A stretch of 46,134 nt of DNA from F23-D06 sp002392325 (GCA_946624065.1 CAMORT010000013.1:1-46134), one strand, 5' to 3'. Positions 7,556-16,029 are shown, numbered from the stretch's first letter. Translations and numbers: made by a program. Notes: generated by a model from the sequence alone, not told the origin.

Positions 7556-8758
7556 ATGAAAAAAAAACTCATGCTCTTAGGGGGAATCCGATACCTCTTG
7601 CCGGTAATCAAAGCCGCGCATGAGCAGGGTTATTATGTCATTACCGCAGACTATCTTCCTAATAATATAGCCCACCATTTTAGCGACGAATATGTCAATG
7701 TGAGCATTATTGACAAAGAAGCAGTATGGAAGGCGGCGCTGGAAAAACAAATTGACGGAATCATGAGTTTTGGCGTAGATCCGGGGGTGGTAAGCGCTTC
7801 GTATGTGCAGGAAAAGATGGGGTTGCCCTCCTTTGGACCATATGAATCTGTATGCATTTTGCAGAACAAGGATCGTTTTCGCGCATTTCTGACACAAAAT
7901 GGGTTCAATGTGCCAAAGGCAAAAGGGTACTCGAATCTTTCTGATGCCCTGGCAGATGCCGACAATTTCGACTATCCTGTCATTGTAAAACCCACAGACC
8001 TGGCCGGTTCTAAAGGGGTTTCAAGGGTGGACGACAAACAACACCTCAAAATGGCAGCGGAATACGCCCTTAACAAATCATTGTCCGGAAAAATCATCAT
8101 TGAGGATTTTATAGAGAAACAAGGTTGTTCTTCTGATACGGATAGTTTTTCGGAAGACGGGAAACTGAAGTTCGTGAGTTTCAATGCTCAACATTTTGAC
8201 ACCAATGCGGCAAATCCCTATACTCCGGCAGCATACAGTTGGCCCTCAACCTTCACCAAAGAACAAGAGGCCTATCTGACCTCAGAAATCCAACGCCTTC
8301 TCTCCCTTTTGGAGATGAAGACCAACATCTATAATATTGAAACCCGCATCGGCACGAATGGGAAACCCTACATCATGGAGTTAACTCCGCGTGGAGGCGG
8401 CAATCGTTTATGCGAAATGCTTCACTATGCGACTGGCGTGGATATGATTACCGCCATGACCCGCTATATTGTTGGCGATTCCTTGCCGATTATAGAGCAA
8501 AAACCTTATAACGGGCACTGGGCAGAGGTGATACTTCATGCTGACAAAAGCGGAATCTTCGACCATCTTGAAATTGCTTCAGATTTGCCTGCCGAAGTGG
8601 TGGAAGAAGACTTGTGGGTGAAGAAAGGTGAAAAGGTGCATTGCTTTGAAGGCGCCAACGACGCTATCGGGACATTGGTACTGAAATTTAATAATGAGAA
8701 CGAGATGGTAAATGTTATCAACAACATCTCGGACTGGATGAATGTAATAGTAAAATGA
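7556..8758 (+). CDS. ATP-grasp ligase
   Basis: A 400-residue protein with a pre-ATP-grasp Rossmann-like domain at the N-terminus (KLMLLGGIRYLLPVI). The ATP-grasp core includes YPVIVKPTDLAGSKGVSRV (nucleotide-binding Lys and glycine loop) and IMELTPRGGGNRLCEML (metal-binding acidic and Arg region). It resembles carbamoyl-phosphate-synthase-like and amino-acid-ligase ATP-grasp enzymes, which join a carboxylate to an amine through an acyl phosphate. The stop overlaps the next start by 4 bp (ATGA), indicating translational coupling. A plausible role is amide-bond formation on the aminotransferase product; this is inference. Confidence 0.9.
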   Translation: MKKKLMLLGGIRYLLPVIKAAHEQGYYVITADYLPNNIAHHFSDEYVNVSIIDKEAVWKAALEKQIDGIMSFGVDPGVVSASYVQEKMGLPSFGPYESVCILQNKDRFRAFLTQNGFNVPKAKGYSNLSDALADADNFDYPVIVKPTDLAGSKGVSRVDDKQHLKMAAEYALNKSLSGKIIIEDFIEKQGCSSDTDSFSEDGKLKFVSFNAQHFDTNAANPYTPAAYSWPSTFTKEQEAYLTSEIQRLLSLLEMKTNIYNIETRIGTNGKPYIMELTPRGGGNRLCEMLHYATGVDMITAMTRYIVGDSLPIIEQKPYNGHWAEVILHADKSGIFDHLEIASDLPAEVVEEDLWVKKGEKVHCFEGANDAIGTLVLKFNNENEMVNVINNISDWMNVIVK

Positions 8759-9705
8759 AGAATATAGGCGGCTACTTTGAATTGGAATTGCATAGTGGTG
8801 AACAATACCACAAGGATGCTTTATGCCTCAATTCGGCCCGTAGCTGCTTGGAATATGTGTTGAGAGTCCGGAACTATCACACGGTTTATATTCCCTATTA
8901 TACCTGTGAAATTGTTTTGCAACCCTTCCAATTATTGCATGTCAACTATGTGTTTTACAACATTAACGAGCAATTGGAACCGGTAAATCTTCCCGAATTG
9001 AAGGAAGATGAAGCATTCTTGTACACCAACTATTTTGGTCTGAAACAATCCTGTGTGGAGCGTTTAGCGAAACATTATGGGACACGGTTGATTGTGGACA
9101 ACGCACAAGCTTTTTTTGCTCCTGCCCTGTATGGTATTGACACATTCTACTCTCCCCGAAAATTTTTTGGAGTACCCGACGGTGGCTACCTTTATTGCAG
9201 CGTCTCCCTCAACATGGAAATACCTCAAGCGGTTTCACACGACAGGATGACACATCTCTTGAAACGCATTGATTTGGATGCGCAAGCAGGATATGACAAT
9301 TTTAAACAAAATGATGAATTATTGTCTGAACAACCCTTGCTAAGGATGTCCAATCTGACAGGAAAATTATTGGAATCTATTGATTATCAACCTATAACAA
9401 CCAAAAGGCATGATAACTATCAACTATTGGATAACTCATTAGGATCATGCAACCAACTCCGTTTGGATTTATCGGAACATGCCGTTCCTATGGTGTACCC
9501 ATTTTTAACAGATAATGCGGATTTGAAAAAGAAATTGATCGAGAACAAGATATTTGTGGCAACCTATTGGCCAAATGTAATGGAATGGTGCAAAGAGGAT
9601 GATTGGGAATTTCATTTGGCTCATCAAACATGCTTCCTGCCTATTGACCAACGGTATGGGAAGGATGATATGGGCAGAATTATTGATATAGTACTTGGAA
9701 AATGA
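8755..9705 (+). CDS. DegT-like PLP-fold protein (short form)
   Basis: A 316-residue protein that keeps the fold-type-I landmarks: LIVDNAQAFFAP (D115, PLP nitrogen partner) and FYSPRKFFGVPDGGYLYC (K136, candidate Schiff-base Lys). It is shorter than the usual 360-400-residue DegT enzymes and diverges elsewhere. It could be an active aminotransferase, or a dehydratase or transferase with an unusual substrate. It overlaps both neighbours by 4 bp, so its product is probably needed in stoichiometry with the ATP-grasp enzyme and the acetyltransferase. Base composition is lower in GC than in the flanking housekeeping genes. Confidence 0.82.
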   Translation: MKNIGGYFELELHSGEQYHKDALCLNSARSCLEYVLRVRNYHTVYIPYYTCEIVLQPFQLLHVNYVFYNINEQLEPVNLPELKEDEAFLYTNYFGLKQSCVERLAKHYGTRLIVDNAQAFFAPALYGIDTFYSPRKFFGVPDGGYLYCSVSLNMEIPQAVSHDRMTHLLKRIDLDAQAGYDNFKQNDELLSEQPLLRMSNLTGKLLESIDYQPITTKRHDNYQLLDNSLGSCNQLRLDLSEHAVPMVYPFLTDNADLKKKLIENKIFVATYWPNVMEWCKEDDWEFHLAHQTCFLPIDQRYGKDDMGRIIDIVLGK

Positions 9706-10304
9706 TGGAACACACGGTTATATTCAGGGATTTTGAGGAGCGGGATGTTGATTTCATCTACCGCTGCAAAAACGACGAGGAACTGAACAGCATGATTGTC
9801 GGACCTTTTCACCCTTTCACATACCAGGAAGCGGTTGACTGGGTTCGTGGTTGCATGGGCGAACATGAAACCTACAAGTTCTGGGCCATTTGCACCAACG
9901 ATGAGACAAAAAAAATCATTGGATGGACTGCACTATCTAAAATCGACAGAATCAATCAAAGTGTATTCACTCACAGCATTGTGATAGGAGACCGAAATTA
10001 TCAGGACGGGTTTGCTTGGATTGAAACAGTTCTGTTTCTATTGGAATATTCGTTTGAACATTTGGGCATGAATCGTGTCTATGGCGAGTCCCTCCTCGGT
10101 CACAAGATCAGCAACTTTGTGGAACAGTTGGTGTTTATGACACGCGAAGGGGTATTACGTCAAGCAGCATTCAAAAATGACAGATTCTATGATGTCAGTC
10201 TGGCCGCCATCTTGAAGGACGAGTATTTCGCGCATAAGAGTGCTGGTGACTATGAGTTGCCTGCCGTAATCCGCAGATTAAAAAAATTAAGAAAGCTACA
10301 GTAA
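9702..10304 (+). CDS. GNAT acetyltransferase (RimJ/RimL-like)
   Basis: A 200-residue GNAT-fold protein. It opens with the typical beta1 segment VIFRDFEERDVDFIYRCKND, contains the central strand IGWTALSKID, and has a GESLLGHKISNFVEQL helix. The acetyl-CoA pyrophosphate loop is poorly conserved, so substrate and even donor are uncertain. It starts inside the end of the previous gene (ATGATGG) and ends one base into fabD, so it is part of the same coupled operon. N-acetylation or N-acylation of an amino sugar or amino acid is a reasonable guess from context. Confidence 0.8.
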   Translation: MMEHTVIFRDFEERDVDFIYRCKNDEELNSMIVGPFHPFTYQEAVDWVRGCMGEHETYKFWAICTNDETKKIIGWTALSKIDRINQSVFTHSIVIGDRNYQDGFAWIETVLFLLEYSFEHLGMNRVYGESLLGHKISNFVEQLVFMTREGVLRQAAFKNDRFYDVSLAAILKDEYFAHKSAGDYELPAVIRRLKKLRKLQ

Positions 10305-11242
10305 TGAAGGCATTTATATTCCCCGGTCAGGGTTGTCAGAAAGAGGGTATGGGCAAAGATCTGTACCAGCAGTTCCCGAAAGCGAAGGAACTGTTTGAGT
10401 GCGCCAATGATTTTCTCGGTTACCGCATCACCGATGTGATGTTTGACGGTACCGAAGAGGAACTGATGCAGACCAAGAACACCCAGCCCTCCGTATTCTT
10501 GTATGAAACCATTCTCGCACTTTGTCAAGATGAGATACAACCAGATGTCGTGGCCGGGCATTCTCTCGGTGAATTCGCCGCTCTCGTCATCAACGGCACC
10601 ATCAGTTTTGAGGATGGGTTGAATCTTGTACTGAACCGCGCCATCATTGGGCAGAAAGCTTGTGAGAAATACCCAACAGGCATGGGTGCCGTAATCGGAC
10701 TGTCGGATGAATATGTAGCCAAACGGATCAAGGAGATATGGGACGAAACTGGCGAACCGCTCTATTTTGCCAATTACAATGGTCCTGGGCAAGTAGTGAT
10801 TTCGGGTTCCCGCAAAGCTGTTCGGGCAGCATGCAAGGCCTTTAAGTCAGAAGGCGCCAAAAAAGCTGTGCCACTTGCCATAAGCGGCAGTTTTCACACT
10901 CCGTATATGGACGAGGCGAGAGAAGAGCTGGGCGAAATCATCAGAGGCACCCAATTCAACACTCCTGTTATTCCTGTGTACCAATGTGTTGATGCGCTTC
11001 CGCACACCAATCCTGAAGAAATAAAGGAGAATCTTATCCAACACATCACGCACCCCGTTCTTTGGACGTCGATGACACAGAACATGGCAAAAGATGGTGT
11101 TGATAACTTTTTTGAGGTCGGAACAGACGATACACTCCAAAAAATCGTTTACCGCATGTGCCCTGAATGCAATGTGGCATCATTATTGCACATACCATTC
11201 TACGAAGGAAAAATCAAAGACTATTCTATTGAACAACAATAA
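10304..11242 (+). CDS. Malonyl-CoA:ACP transacylase (FabD-like)
   Basis: A 312-residue acyltransferase of the FabD family. It shows FIFPGQG near the start, nucleophile S87 in GHSLGE, R112 in LNRAII (carboxylate-binding Arg, favouring malonyl-type substrates) and catalytic H198 in SGSFHTP. It would load malonate, or a related acyl group, from CoA onto an acyl carrier protein. The next gene is an ACP (11 bp gap), the presumed partner. Its location in a specialised operon with single-copy ACPs suggests a dedicated paralogue and not the housekeeping fabD. This can be tested only by looking for a second fabD in the genome. Confidence 0.93.
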   Translation: MKAFIFPGQGCQKEGMGKDLYQQFPKAKELFECANDFLGYRITDVMFDGTEEELMQTKNTQPSVFLYETILALCQDEIQPDVVAGHSLGEFAALVINGTISFEDGLNLVLNRAIIGQKACEKYPTGMGAVIGLSDEYVAKRIKEIWDETGEPLYFANYNGPGQVVISGSRKAVRAACKAFKSEGAKKAVPLAISGSFHTPYMDEAREELGEIIRGTQFNTPVIPVYQCVDALPHTNPEEIKENLIQHITHPVLWTSMTQNMAKDGVDNFFEVGTDDTLQKIVYRMCPECNVASLLHIPFYEGKIKDYSIEQQ

Positions 11243-11253
11243 TTAAACACAAA

Positions 11254-11481
11254 ATGGACATTAAAGAATTTATCGAAAACTTTGCAGGAGAATTTGACGA
11301 GACCCCAATGGATTCTTTCACTCCTGATACGGATTACAAGCAATTGGACGAATGGAATTCGCTAACCGCCCTTTCCATTGTGGCCATGGTGGATGAGGTT
11401 TACAACAAAACCATCACAGGTGCAGATCTGCGCAACCACACCACCATTCAAGAGCTGGCTGATTTTATTGAAACCAAGTAA
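11254..11481 (+). CDS. Acyl carrier protein 1
   Basis: A 75-residue acidic helical protein of the ACP/PCP fold. The phosphopantetheine Ser is S36 in DEWNSLTAL, where Asn replaces the usual Asp of the DSL motif. Such variants occur in specialised carrier proteins. It lies between fabD (11 bp) and an SDR reductase (2 bp), the layout expected for a dedicated carrier on which an acyl chain is loaded and reduced. It could also accept an amino acid from the adenylation enzyme two genes later. Confidence 0.92.
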   Translation: MDIKEFIENFAGEFDETPMDSFTPDTDYKQLDEWNSLTALSIVAMVDEVYNKTITGADLRNHTTIQELADFIETK

Positions 11482-11483
11482 AA

Positions 11484-12236
11484 ATGAATCCGTTCTCTTT
11501 AGAAGGTAAAACGATTTTGGTGACAGGCGCCTCTTCCGGCATCGGTCGCGGCATCGCCATTGCATGCGCCAAAATGGGCGGAACGGTGATTCTCAACGGC
11601 AGAAACGAGGAACGTCTGCAAGAGACACTGTCGGTATTGGAAGGCAAAAACCATCAAATTCTTGTTGGAGACCTTTCCAAACAGGAAGATTTGCAGCGAA
11701 TGGCCGACACTTTGCCCGAACTTCAAGGATGGGTAAACAGCGCAGGCATTCCTAAAGTGTGCCCCATTAAGCATTTTGACCGAAAAGATGTGGAGGAAAT
11801 TTTCAATGTCAACATCACTTCCACTATGCTTCTGCTTTCAATGCTGGTTAAAAAGAAAAAACTGAAACGCGGCGCTTCGGTGGTGCTCATATCCGCTGTC
11901 ACAGGTGCATTCGTCGGCAGCAAGGGCGACACATCCTACTGTGCGACCAAAGGTGCAGTCAATGGTTTCATGAAAGGTGCGGCTTTAGAGTTAGCACCAC
12001 AAGGCATCCGTATCAACAGCATCAATCCCGGGCTCGTGCCAACCAGCATTCTCAATTTGGCCAACGACATTGCTGGAGAAGAGCACCATACGGAGATCAT
12101 GTTAGAGCGCTATCCTATGAAACGGCTCGGCACTCCTGAAGACATCGGCAATGGTGCCGTTTACCTTCTATCTGATGCATCGTCTTGGGTGACAGGAACC
12201 AATCTAGTCATAGACGGAGGTTATTTATTGAATTAA
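11484..12236 (+). CDS. Short-chain dehydrogenase/reductase (FabG-like)
   Basis: A 250-residue classical SDR. TGASSGIG (14-21) binds NAD(P), NSAG lies near residue 85, and the catalytic residues are S137, Y152 and K156 (SYCATKGAVNGF). The INSINPGLVPTSI and VTGTNLVIDGGY segments are typical of FabG-type 3-oxoacyl-ACP reductases. The neighbours (FabD, ACP, KAS III) suggest that it reduces a 3-oxoacyl-ACP to the 3-hydroxyacyl form. SDRs with the same motifs also reduce sugars, so the substrate is inferred from context. Confidence 0.92.
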   Translation: MNPFSLEGKTILVTGASSGIGRGIAIACAKMGGTVILNGRNEERLQETLSVLEGKNHQILVGDLSKQEDLQRMADTLPELQGWVNSAGIPKVCPIKHFDRKDVEEIFNVNITSTMLLLSMLVKKKKLKRGASVVLISAVTGAFVGSKGDTSYCATKGAVNGFMKGAALELAPQGIRINSINPGLVPTSILNLANDIAGEEHHTEIMLERYPMKRLGTPEDIGNGAVYLLSDASSWVTGTNLVIDGGYLLN

Positions 12237-12243
12237 TTGCACA

Positions 12244-13776
12244 ATGAAAATCAACCTGATAGAATACTTTATAGAAACCGTCAAAAACTTTCCTGACAGA
12301 ACTGCCGTCATTGACGGAGAAAGACGGTTTTCCTTTGGCGAATTGGATGCTAAGACTCGCCAGTTGGCAAAAGTAATTGTGGACACCTGCCAATGCCAGA
12401 ATCGTCCCATCGCTATGTTTATGCCCAAAAGCGCAGAAGCATTGCAGACTGACTTAGCCATTACCTACAGCGGCAACACCTATATGAATCTGGATGTGAA
12501 AAACCCGGCAGAGCGCTTAGGCAACATCCTGGCACTGATTCAACCTGCTGCTGTTATCACAAACAACCGGTTCAAGTCCATAATAGAACCCATAGCGGGG
12601 AATTCCATTAAGGTTATCAACATTGATGAAACAAGTGGAAACACCGATGCACCCTCTGCGGACTGGTTTCTCAACTACATCGACAATCTCATTGATACCG
12701 ACCCCTACTGTATCATAAACACCAGTGGTTCCACAGGCACACCCAAAGGAGTGGTGCTGAACCACAAGAGTTTCATTGATTTCATGGCTCAAACCTTTGA
12801 TGAATACCGTTTTTCAGAGAACGATGTTATCGGTTCGTTATCTCCCGTAGTGTTCGACATCTGGAGTTATGAAATGTGCCTGCTGATGGGCAAAGGCGCC
12901 TGCATCGTGGTTATTCCCGACACATACTCGGCTTTTCCTGTGAAGATTCTGCAATTGATGCAGCAACACTCCGTCAGTTATATCTTCTGGGTACCCACCA
13001 TTATGGTGAACATTGCCAACATGGGACTCCTCCAACAGGTTGATTTGCCCTCATTGCGCCTTTGCTGGTTTGCGGGCGAGGTTTTTCCCACCAAACAGTT
13101 CAACATCTGGAGACACAGTTTGCCACAGACTACCTTTGCCAACTTCTATGGTCCCATTGAAATCACACTCGACTGCGTGTATTACACCATTGATCGTGAA
13201 ATTGCCGATGATGAGCCCATTCCGATTGGCAAACCATTCCGCAACACCGACATTCTGATTCTCGATGAACACAACCAAAACATCACCGAATCGAACAAAG
13301 AAGGGGAGCTCTGCATCCGTGGCACCTCTTTGGCCATGGGATATTACAACAATCCTGAAAAGACCGCTGCTGCTTTTGTCCAAAATCCACTAAACCACAG
13401 TTATCCCGAAATCATATACCGGACAGGCGATATGGTCTTCATCAATAACCGCAGTGAGATTGTGTTCAAAGGCCGTAAAGACAGTCTTATCAAGCACATG
13501 GGTTATCGGATTGAGCTAGGCGAAATTGAGCATGTTATTATCAATACGCTCAAATTGGTGAAGAACGGCTGCGTTGTCTATAACCATCAGCGCAAGGAGA
13601 TCACGCTGTATTACGAAGCCGAAAACGAGCTCACCGCCGCCGAATTCCGCAAATCCATCGGCAACACTCTGCCAAAGTATATGATTCCAGTGGTTTACCA
13701 CCATCTGGCAGAACTTAAGCGCAACACCAACGGCAAAATCGACAGATTGTATTACAACAAATTGGTTGAGGAATAA
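12244..13776 (+). CDS. Stand-alone adenylation enzyme (ANL superfamily, NRPS A-domain-like)
   Basis: A 510-residue AMP-forming enzyme with the A-domain core motifs: NTSGSTGTPKGVV (159-171, A3), SPVVFDIWSYEMC (A4, with the Asp that usually contacts the amino-acid amine), NFYGPIEITLDC (A5), YRTGDMVF (A7), MGYRIELGEIEHV (A8) and NTNGKIDR (A10, catalytic Lys). There is no condensation or carrier domain, so the activated group must be passed to a separate carrier, presumably one of the two ACPs in this operon. The A4 Asp favours an amino acid over a fatty acid. This is an inference and does not predict which amino acid. Confidence 0.92.
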   Translation: MKINLIEYFIETVKNFPDRTAVIDGERRFSFGELDAKTRQLAKVIVDTCQCQNRPIAMFMPKSAEALQTDLAITYSGNTYMNLDVKNPAERLGNILALIQPAAVITNNRFKSIIEPIAGNSIKVINIDETSGNTDAPSADWFLNYIDNLIDTDPYCIINTSGSTGTPKGVVLNHKSFIDFMAQTFDEYRFSENDVIGSLSPVVFDIWSYEMCLLMGKGACIVVIPDTYSAFPVKILQLMQQHSVSYIFWVPTIMVNIANMGLLQQVDLPSLRLCWFAGEVFPTKQFNIWRHSLPQTTFANFYGPIEITLDCVYYTIDREIADDEPIPIGKPFRNTDILILDEHNQNITESNKEGELCIRGTSLAMGYYNNPEKTAAAFVQNPLNHSYPEIIYRTGDMVFINNRSEIVFKGRKDSLIKHMGYRIELGEIEHVIINTLKLVKNGCVVYNHQRKEITLYYEAENELTAAEFRKSIGNTLPKYMIPVVYHHLAELKRNTNGKIDRLYYNKLVEE

Positions 13777-13783
13777 TTGAAAC

Positions 13784-14590
13784 ATGCAACAAGTCACATC
13801 CATAGAGCAATTGCAAGTTTTGTCCGCTGAAATACGCGCCAAAAGACAAGGTTTTGTGACAAATTTCTACCTTGACGAAGAAAAGCACCAAGTTTGGATT
13901 GAACGAGGTGACTGTTATGCTGCAAATATAGGGAGCACACTGTTTATCGTTAAAAAATCCCACACTTTTTGGAATGTGTTCTATTGTAGCACAACCATAG
14001 AACAGTTATCTTCTGATTTGCAACTTTTCACATCACAACAACCACAACAAGCCCTAGTGTTTGATGTGGTTGGGCGCGAAACACAATGCTTGCCTATGGT
14101 TGATATGTTTAAACATAACGGCTATACAGAGGCCACCTCTTTAGTTCGCATGTCAAGAATGACGGAACCGATGACCTATACACCTGATCATTCTGTAAGA
14201 AAGGCAAAAAAATCAGAGGTTTCAAACATACACACACTTCTGCACCAATATTTCAATGAGCAAACTGAACAGATTCCTTATTTGGAAGAATTGGAAAAAT
14301 ACGCTGACCAAGGACATATATTAGTATGCGAGGAGATGGAAAAAATCGTCGGTTTTCTTATCTATGAACTAAACGCAACCACGCTTTATTTGCGCTATTG
14401 GTTTGCACTCCCTGCTTTTCGAGATAAGAAGGTTGGATCGCGGTTGCTCCGCCGCTTCTTTGAAGAGGGCAAAGAGACCAAACGACAGTTGTTCTGGGTA
14501 ATCCGCACCAACGAAAATGCCATCAAGAGATACAAGCATTACGGTTTTCAAGAAGAGAACTTATATGACTATGTAATGACAAACCAATAA
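13784..14590 (+). CDS. GNAT-domain protein with unknown N-terminal half
   Basis: A 268-residue protein whose C-terminal half (about 140-265) is a GNAT fold. It has SVRKAKKSEVSNIHTLL (beta1-alpha1), ILVCEEMEKIVGFLIYEL, the acetyl-CoA loop region FRDKKVGSRLLRRFFEEG and NENAIKRYKHYGFQ (C-terminal GNAT motif). The N-terminal 130 residues are not recognised and may be a degenerate second GNAT repeat. Eight bases after the adenylation gene, it could transfer an acyl or aminoacyl group from a carrier protein to an amine, as some carrier-dependent GNATs do. Acetyl-CoA as donor is equally possible. Confidence 0.78.
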   Translation: MQQVTSIEQLQVLSAEIRAKRQGFVTNFYLDEEKHQVWIERGDCYAANIGSTLFIVKKSHTFWNVFYCSTTIEQLSSDLQLFTSQQPQQALVFDVVGRETQCLPMVDMFKHNGYTEATSLVRMSRMTEPMTYTPDHSVRKAKKSEVSNIHTLLHQYFNEQTEQIPYLEELEKYADQGHILVCEEMEKIVGFLIYELNATTLYLRYWFALPAFRDKKVGSRLLRRFFEEGKETKRQLFWVIRTNENAIKRYKHYGFQEENLYDYVMTNQ

Positions 14591-14632
14591 ATGCTATACT
14601 TGGTTTTACCATGCAAAATCTGCCCTATCAAT

Positions 14633-14666
14633 ATTGATAGAGGTATTGTTTTTTTGTGTATTTTTG
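14633..14666 (+). promoter_or_regulatory. Internal promoter before the second ACP gene
   Basis: ATTG at 14633-14636, a 22-nt spacer and TATTTTTG at 14659-14666. It sits in the only sizeable gap (119 bp) of the plus-strand operon, so the ACP2-KAS III-hydrolase-YfhO genes can be transcribed separately. Confidence 0.68.
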
Positions 14667-14709
14667 CCGCTTTAATTAGAATTATTATCATTCTCTTTTT
14701 CAAAGATAT

Positions 14710-14940
14710 ATGAAAGAACAAATCATCAAAATCTTGACTGAACTCCGCCCCGAGTTCGATTTCACCCAAGAAAACATGAATTTTATTGAGGAAGGCATGT
14801 TGGATTCTTTTGACATAGTCACATTGGTTGATGAGATTGAAAACACAATGGGTGTGGCTATCAGCGGTATGGATGTGCTCCCCGAAAACTTTTGCAGCAT
14901 AGACGCCATTTGCCAAACTATTGAGAAAAACAGAAAATAA
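14710..14940 (+). CDS. Acyl carrier protein 2
   Basis: A 76-residue ACP/PCP-like protein. The attachment Ser is S33 in GMLDSFDIVTLVDEIE, a DSF variant of the DSL motif. It is followed after 2 bp by a KAS III-type synthase, its likely partner. Together with ACP1 this gives two distinct carriers in one locus, as expected if one holds the acyl starter or extender and the other an aminoacyl or finished chain. Which one the adenylation enzyme charges is not determinable from sequence. Confidence 0.9.
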   Translation: MKEQIIKILTELRPEFDFTQENMNFIEEGMLDSFDIVTLVDEIENTMGVAISGMDVLPENFCSIDAICQTIEKNRK

Positions 14941-14942
14941 TT

Positions 14943-16019
14943 ATGCTAACCTCTTTCAAAAATAAGAAAATCAGCGCTGTATATTCCGTCCTTCCCACCC
15001 ATGAGGTGGACTTTATGGATGAGGCCGGCAACTACTCCTTTTCAGAGGTGCAGATGAAAAAGCTGAAACGCGTGATGGGGTTTGGCACCCGCCGCGTGGC
15101 CGTTGAGGGCGAAACCGTGGGCGACTATGCCATCTATGGCATTCGCCAAATGCTTCAGGACGGTATTTTCAAGGAGGACGAAATCGGTGCCATTATCGTC
15201 ACCACAACCTCACCCGACCACTTCATCCCCCCTATCTCCAATATTGTTCAAGGGAAATTTGACTTTGATGAAGATGTGGTCTGCCTCGACATTTCGCAAG
15301 GATGTTGCGGTTATACTGTAGGACTCACCTACTCCTTTATGACACTGGAGACAATGCGTAACAAAAAGGTCTTGCTCATCGCTGGCGACATGCTTACTTT
15401 CCGTGTTTCAAAAAGAGATCGTGCCAGCCGCCCCATCACCGGAGATGCCGTCACCATCAGCGTGATAGAAAACTGTGATGTGGAAAACACCATTTGGTGT
15501 TCTTTGAAAAATGATGGTAAAGACGCATTTGCCGTCTACATCCCTGCTGGCGGCACCCGTATGCCCATCACCCCTGAGACCACGAAAGAGGAGGAGGATG
15601 AATTCGGTAACTGGCGCGGCAACCAACACTTGATGATGCAAGGAGATTTGGTGTTCAATATTATCATCAATATGACACCTGTAATGATGGAGGAACTGCT
15701 TGAAAAGTCTGGCGACAAGATGGATGAAATTGATTATTTCGTATGCCACCAGTCCAGCAGTTTTACATTAAAGAAACTCTCCCAGCGTTTAGGTGTTACC
15801 GACCAGAAACTTTTCAATGACATAGTGCCCAAATACGGCAATTCAAGTAGCGCTACCATTCCTGTTACCTTATGCGAACACCACAACGAAATGTTCGCTG
15901 ACGGGAAGAGGAAAAAAGTGATGTTTGCCGCCTTTGGCACAGGTATGTCACTTGGTGCTGTGCTAATGGACATGGACGCTCCCACATGCCAGTTCCTGAA
16001 CTATCCGCATCAATCTTAA
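14943..16019 (+). CDS. 3-oxoacyl-ACP synthase III (KAS III / FabH-like)
   Basis: A 358-residue thiolase-fold condensing enzyme. The KAS III triad is visible: Cys121 in DISQGCCGYTVGL, His269 in DYFVCHQSS and Asn300 in KYGNSSSATIP. The C-terminal FGTGMSLGAVLMD is typical. KAS III enzymes condense an acyl-CoA starter with malonyl-ACP, giving a short 3-oxoacyl-ACP; related proteins act as acyltransferases. With FabD, ACPs and an SDR in the same operon, the simplest product is a short 3-hydroxyacyl-ACP such as 3-hydroxybutyryl. This is inferred. The protein is longer than housekeeping FabH (about 320 aa), consistent with a specialised paralogue. Confidence 0.92.
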   Translation: MLTSFKNKKISAVYSVLPTHEVDFMDEAGNYSFSEVQMKKLKRVMGFGTRRVAVEGETVGDYAIYGIRQMLQDGIFKEDEIGAIIVTTTSPDHFIPPISNIVQGKFDFDEDVVCLDISQGCCGYTVGLTYSFMTLETMRNKKVLLIAGDMLTFRVSKRDRASRPITGDAVTISVIENCDVENTIWCSLKNDGKDAFAVYIPAGGTRMPITPETTKEEEDEFGNWRGNQHLMMQGDLVFNIIINMTPVMMEELLEKSGDKMDEIDYFVCHQSSSFTLKKLSQRLGVTDQKLFNDIVPKYGNSSSATIPVTLCEHHNEMFADGKRKKVMFAAFGTGMSLGAVLMDMDAPTCQFLNYPHQS

Positions 16020-16029
16020 TAACAGAACG

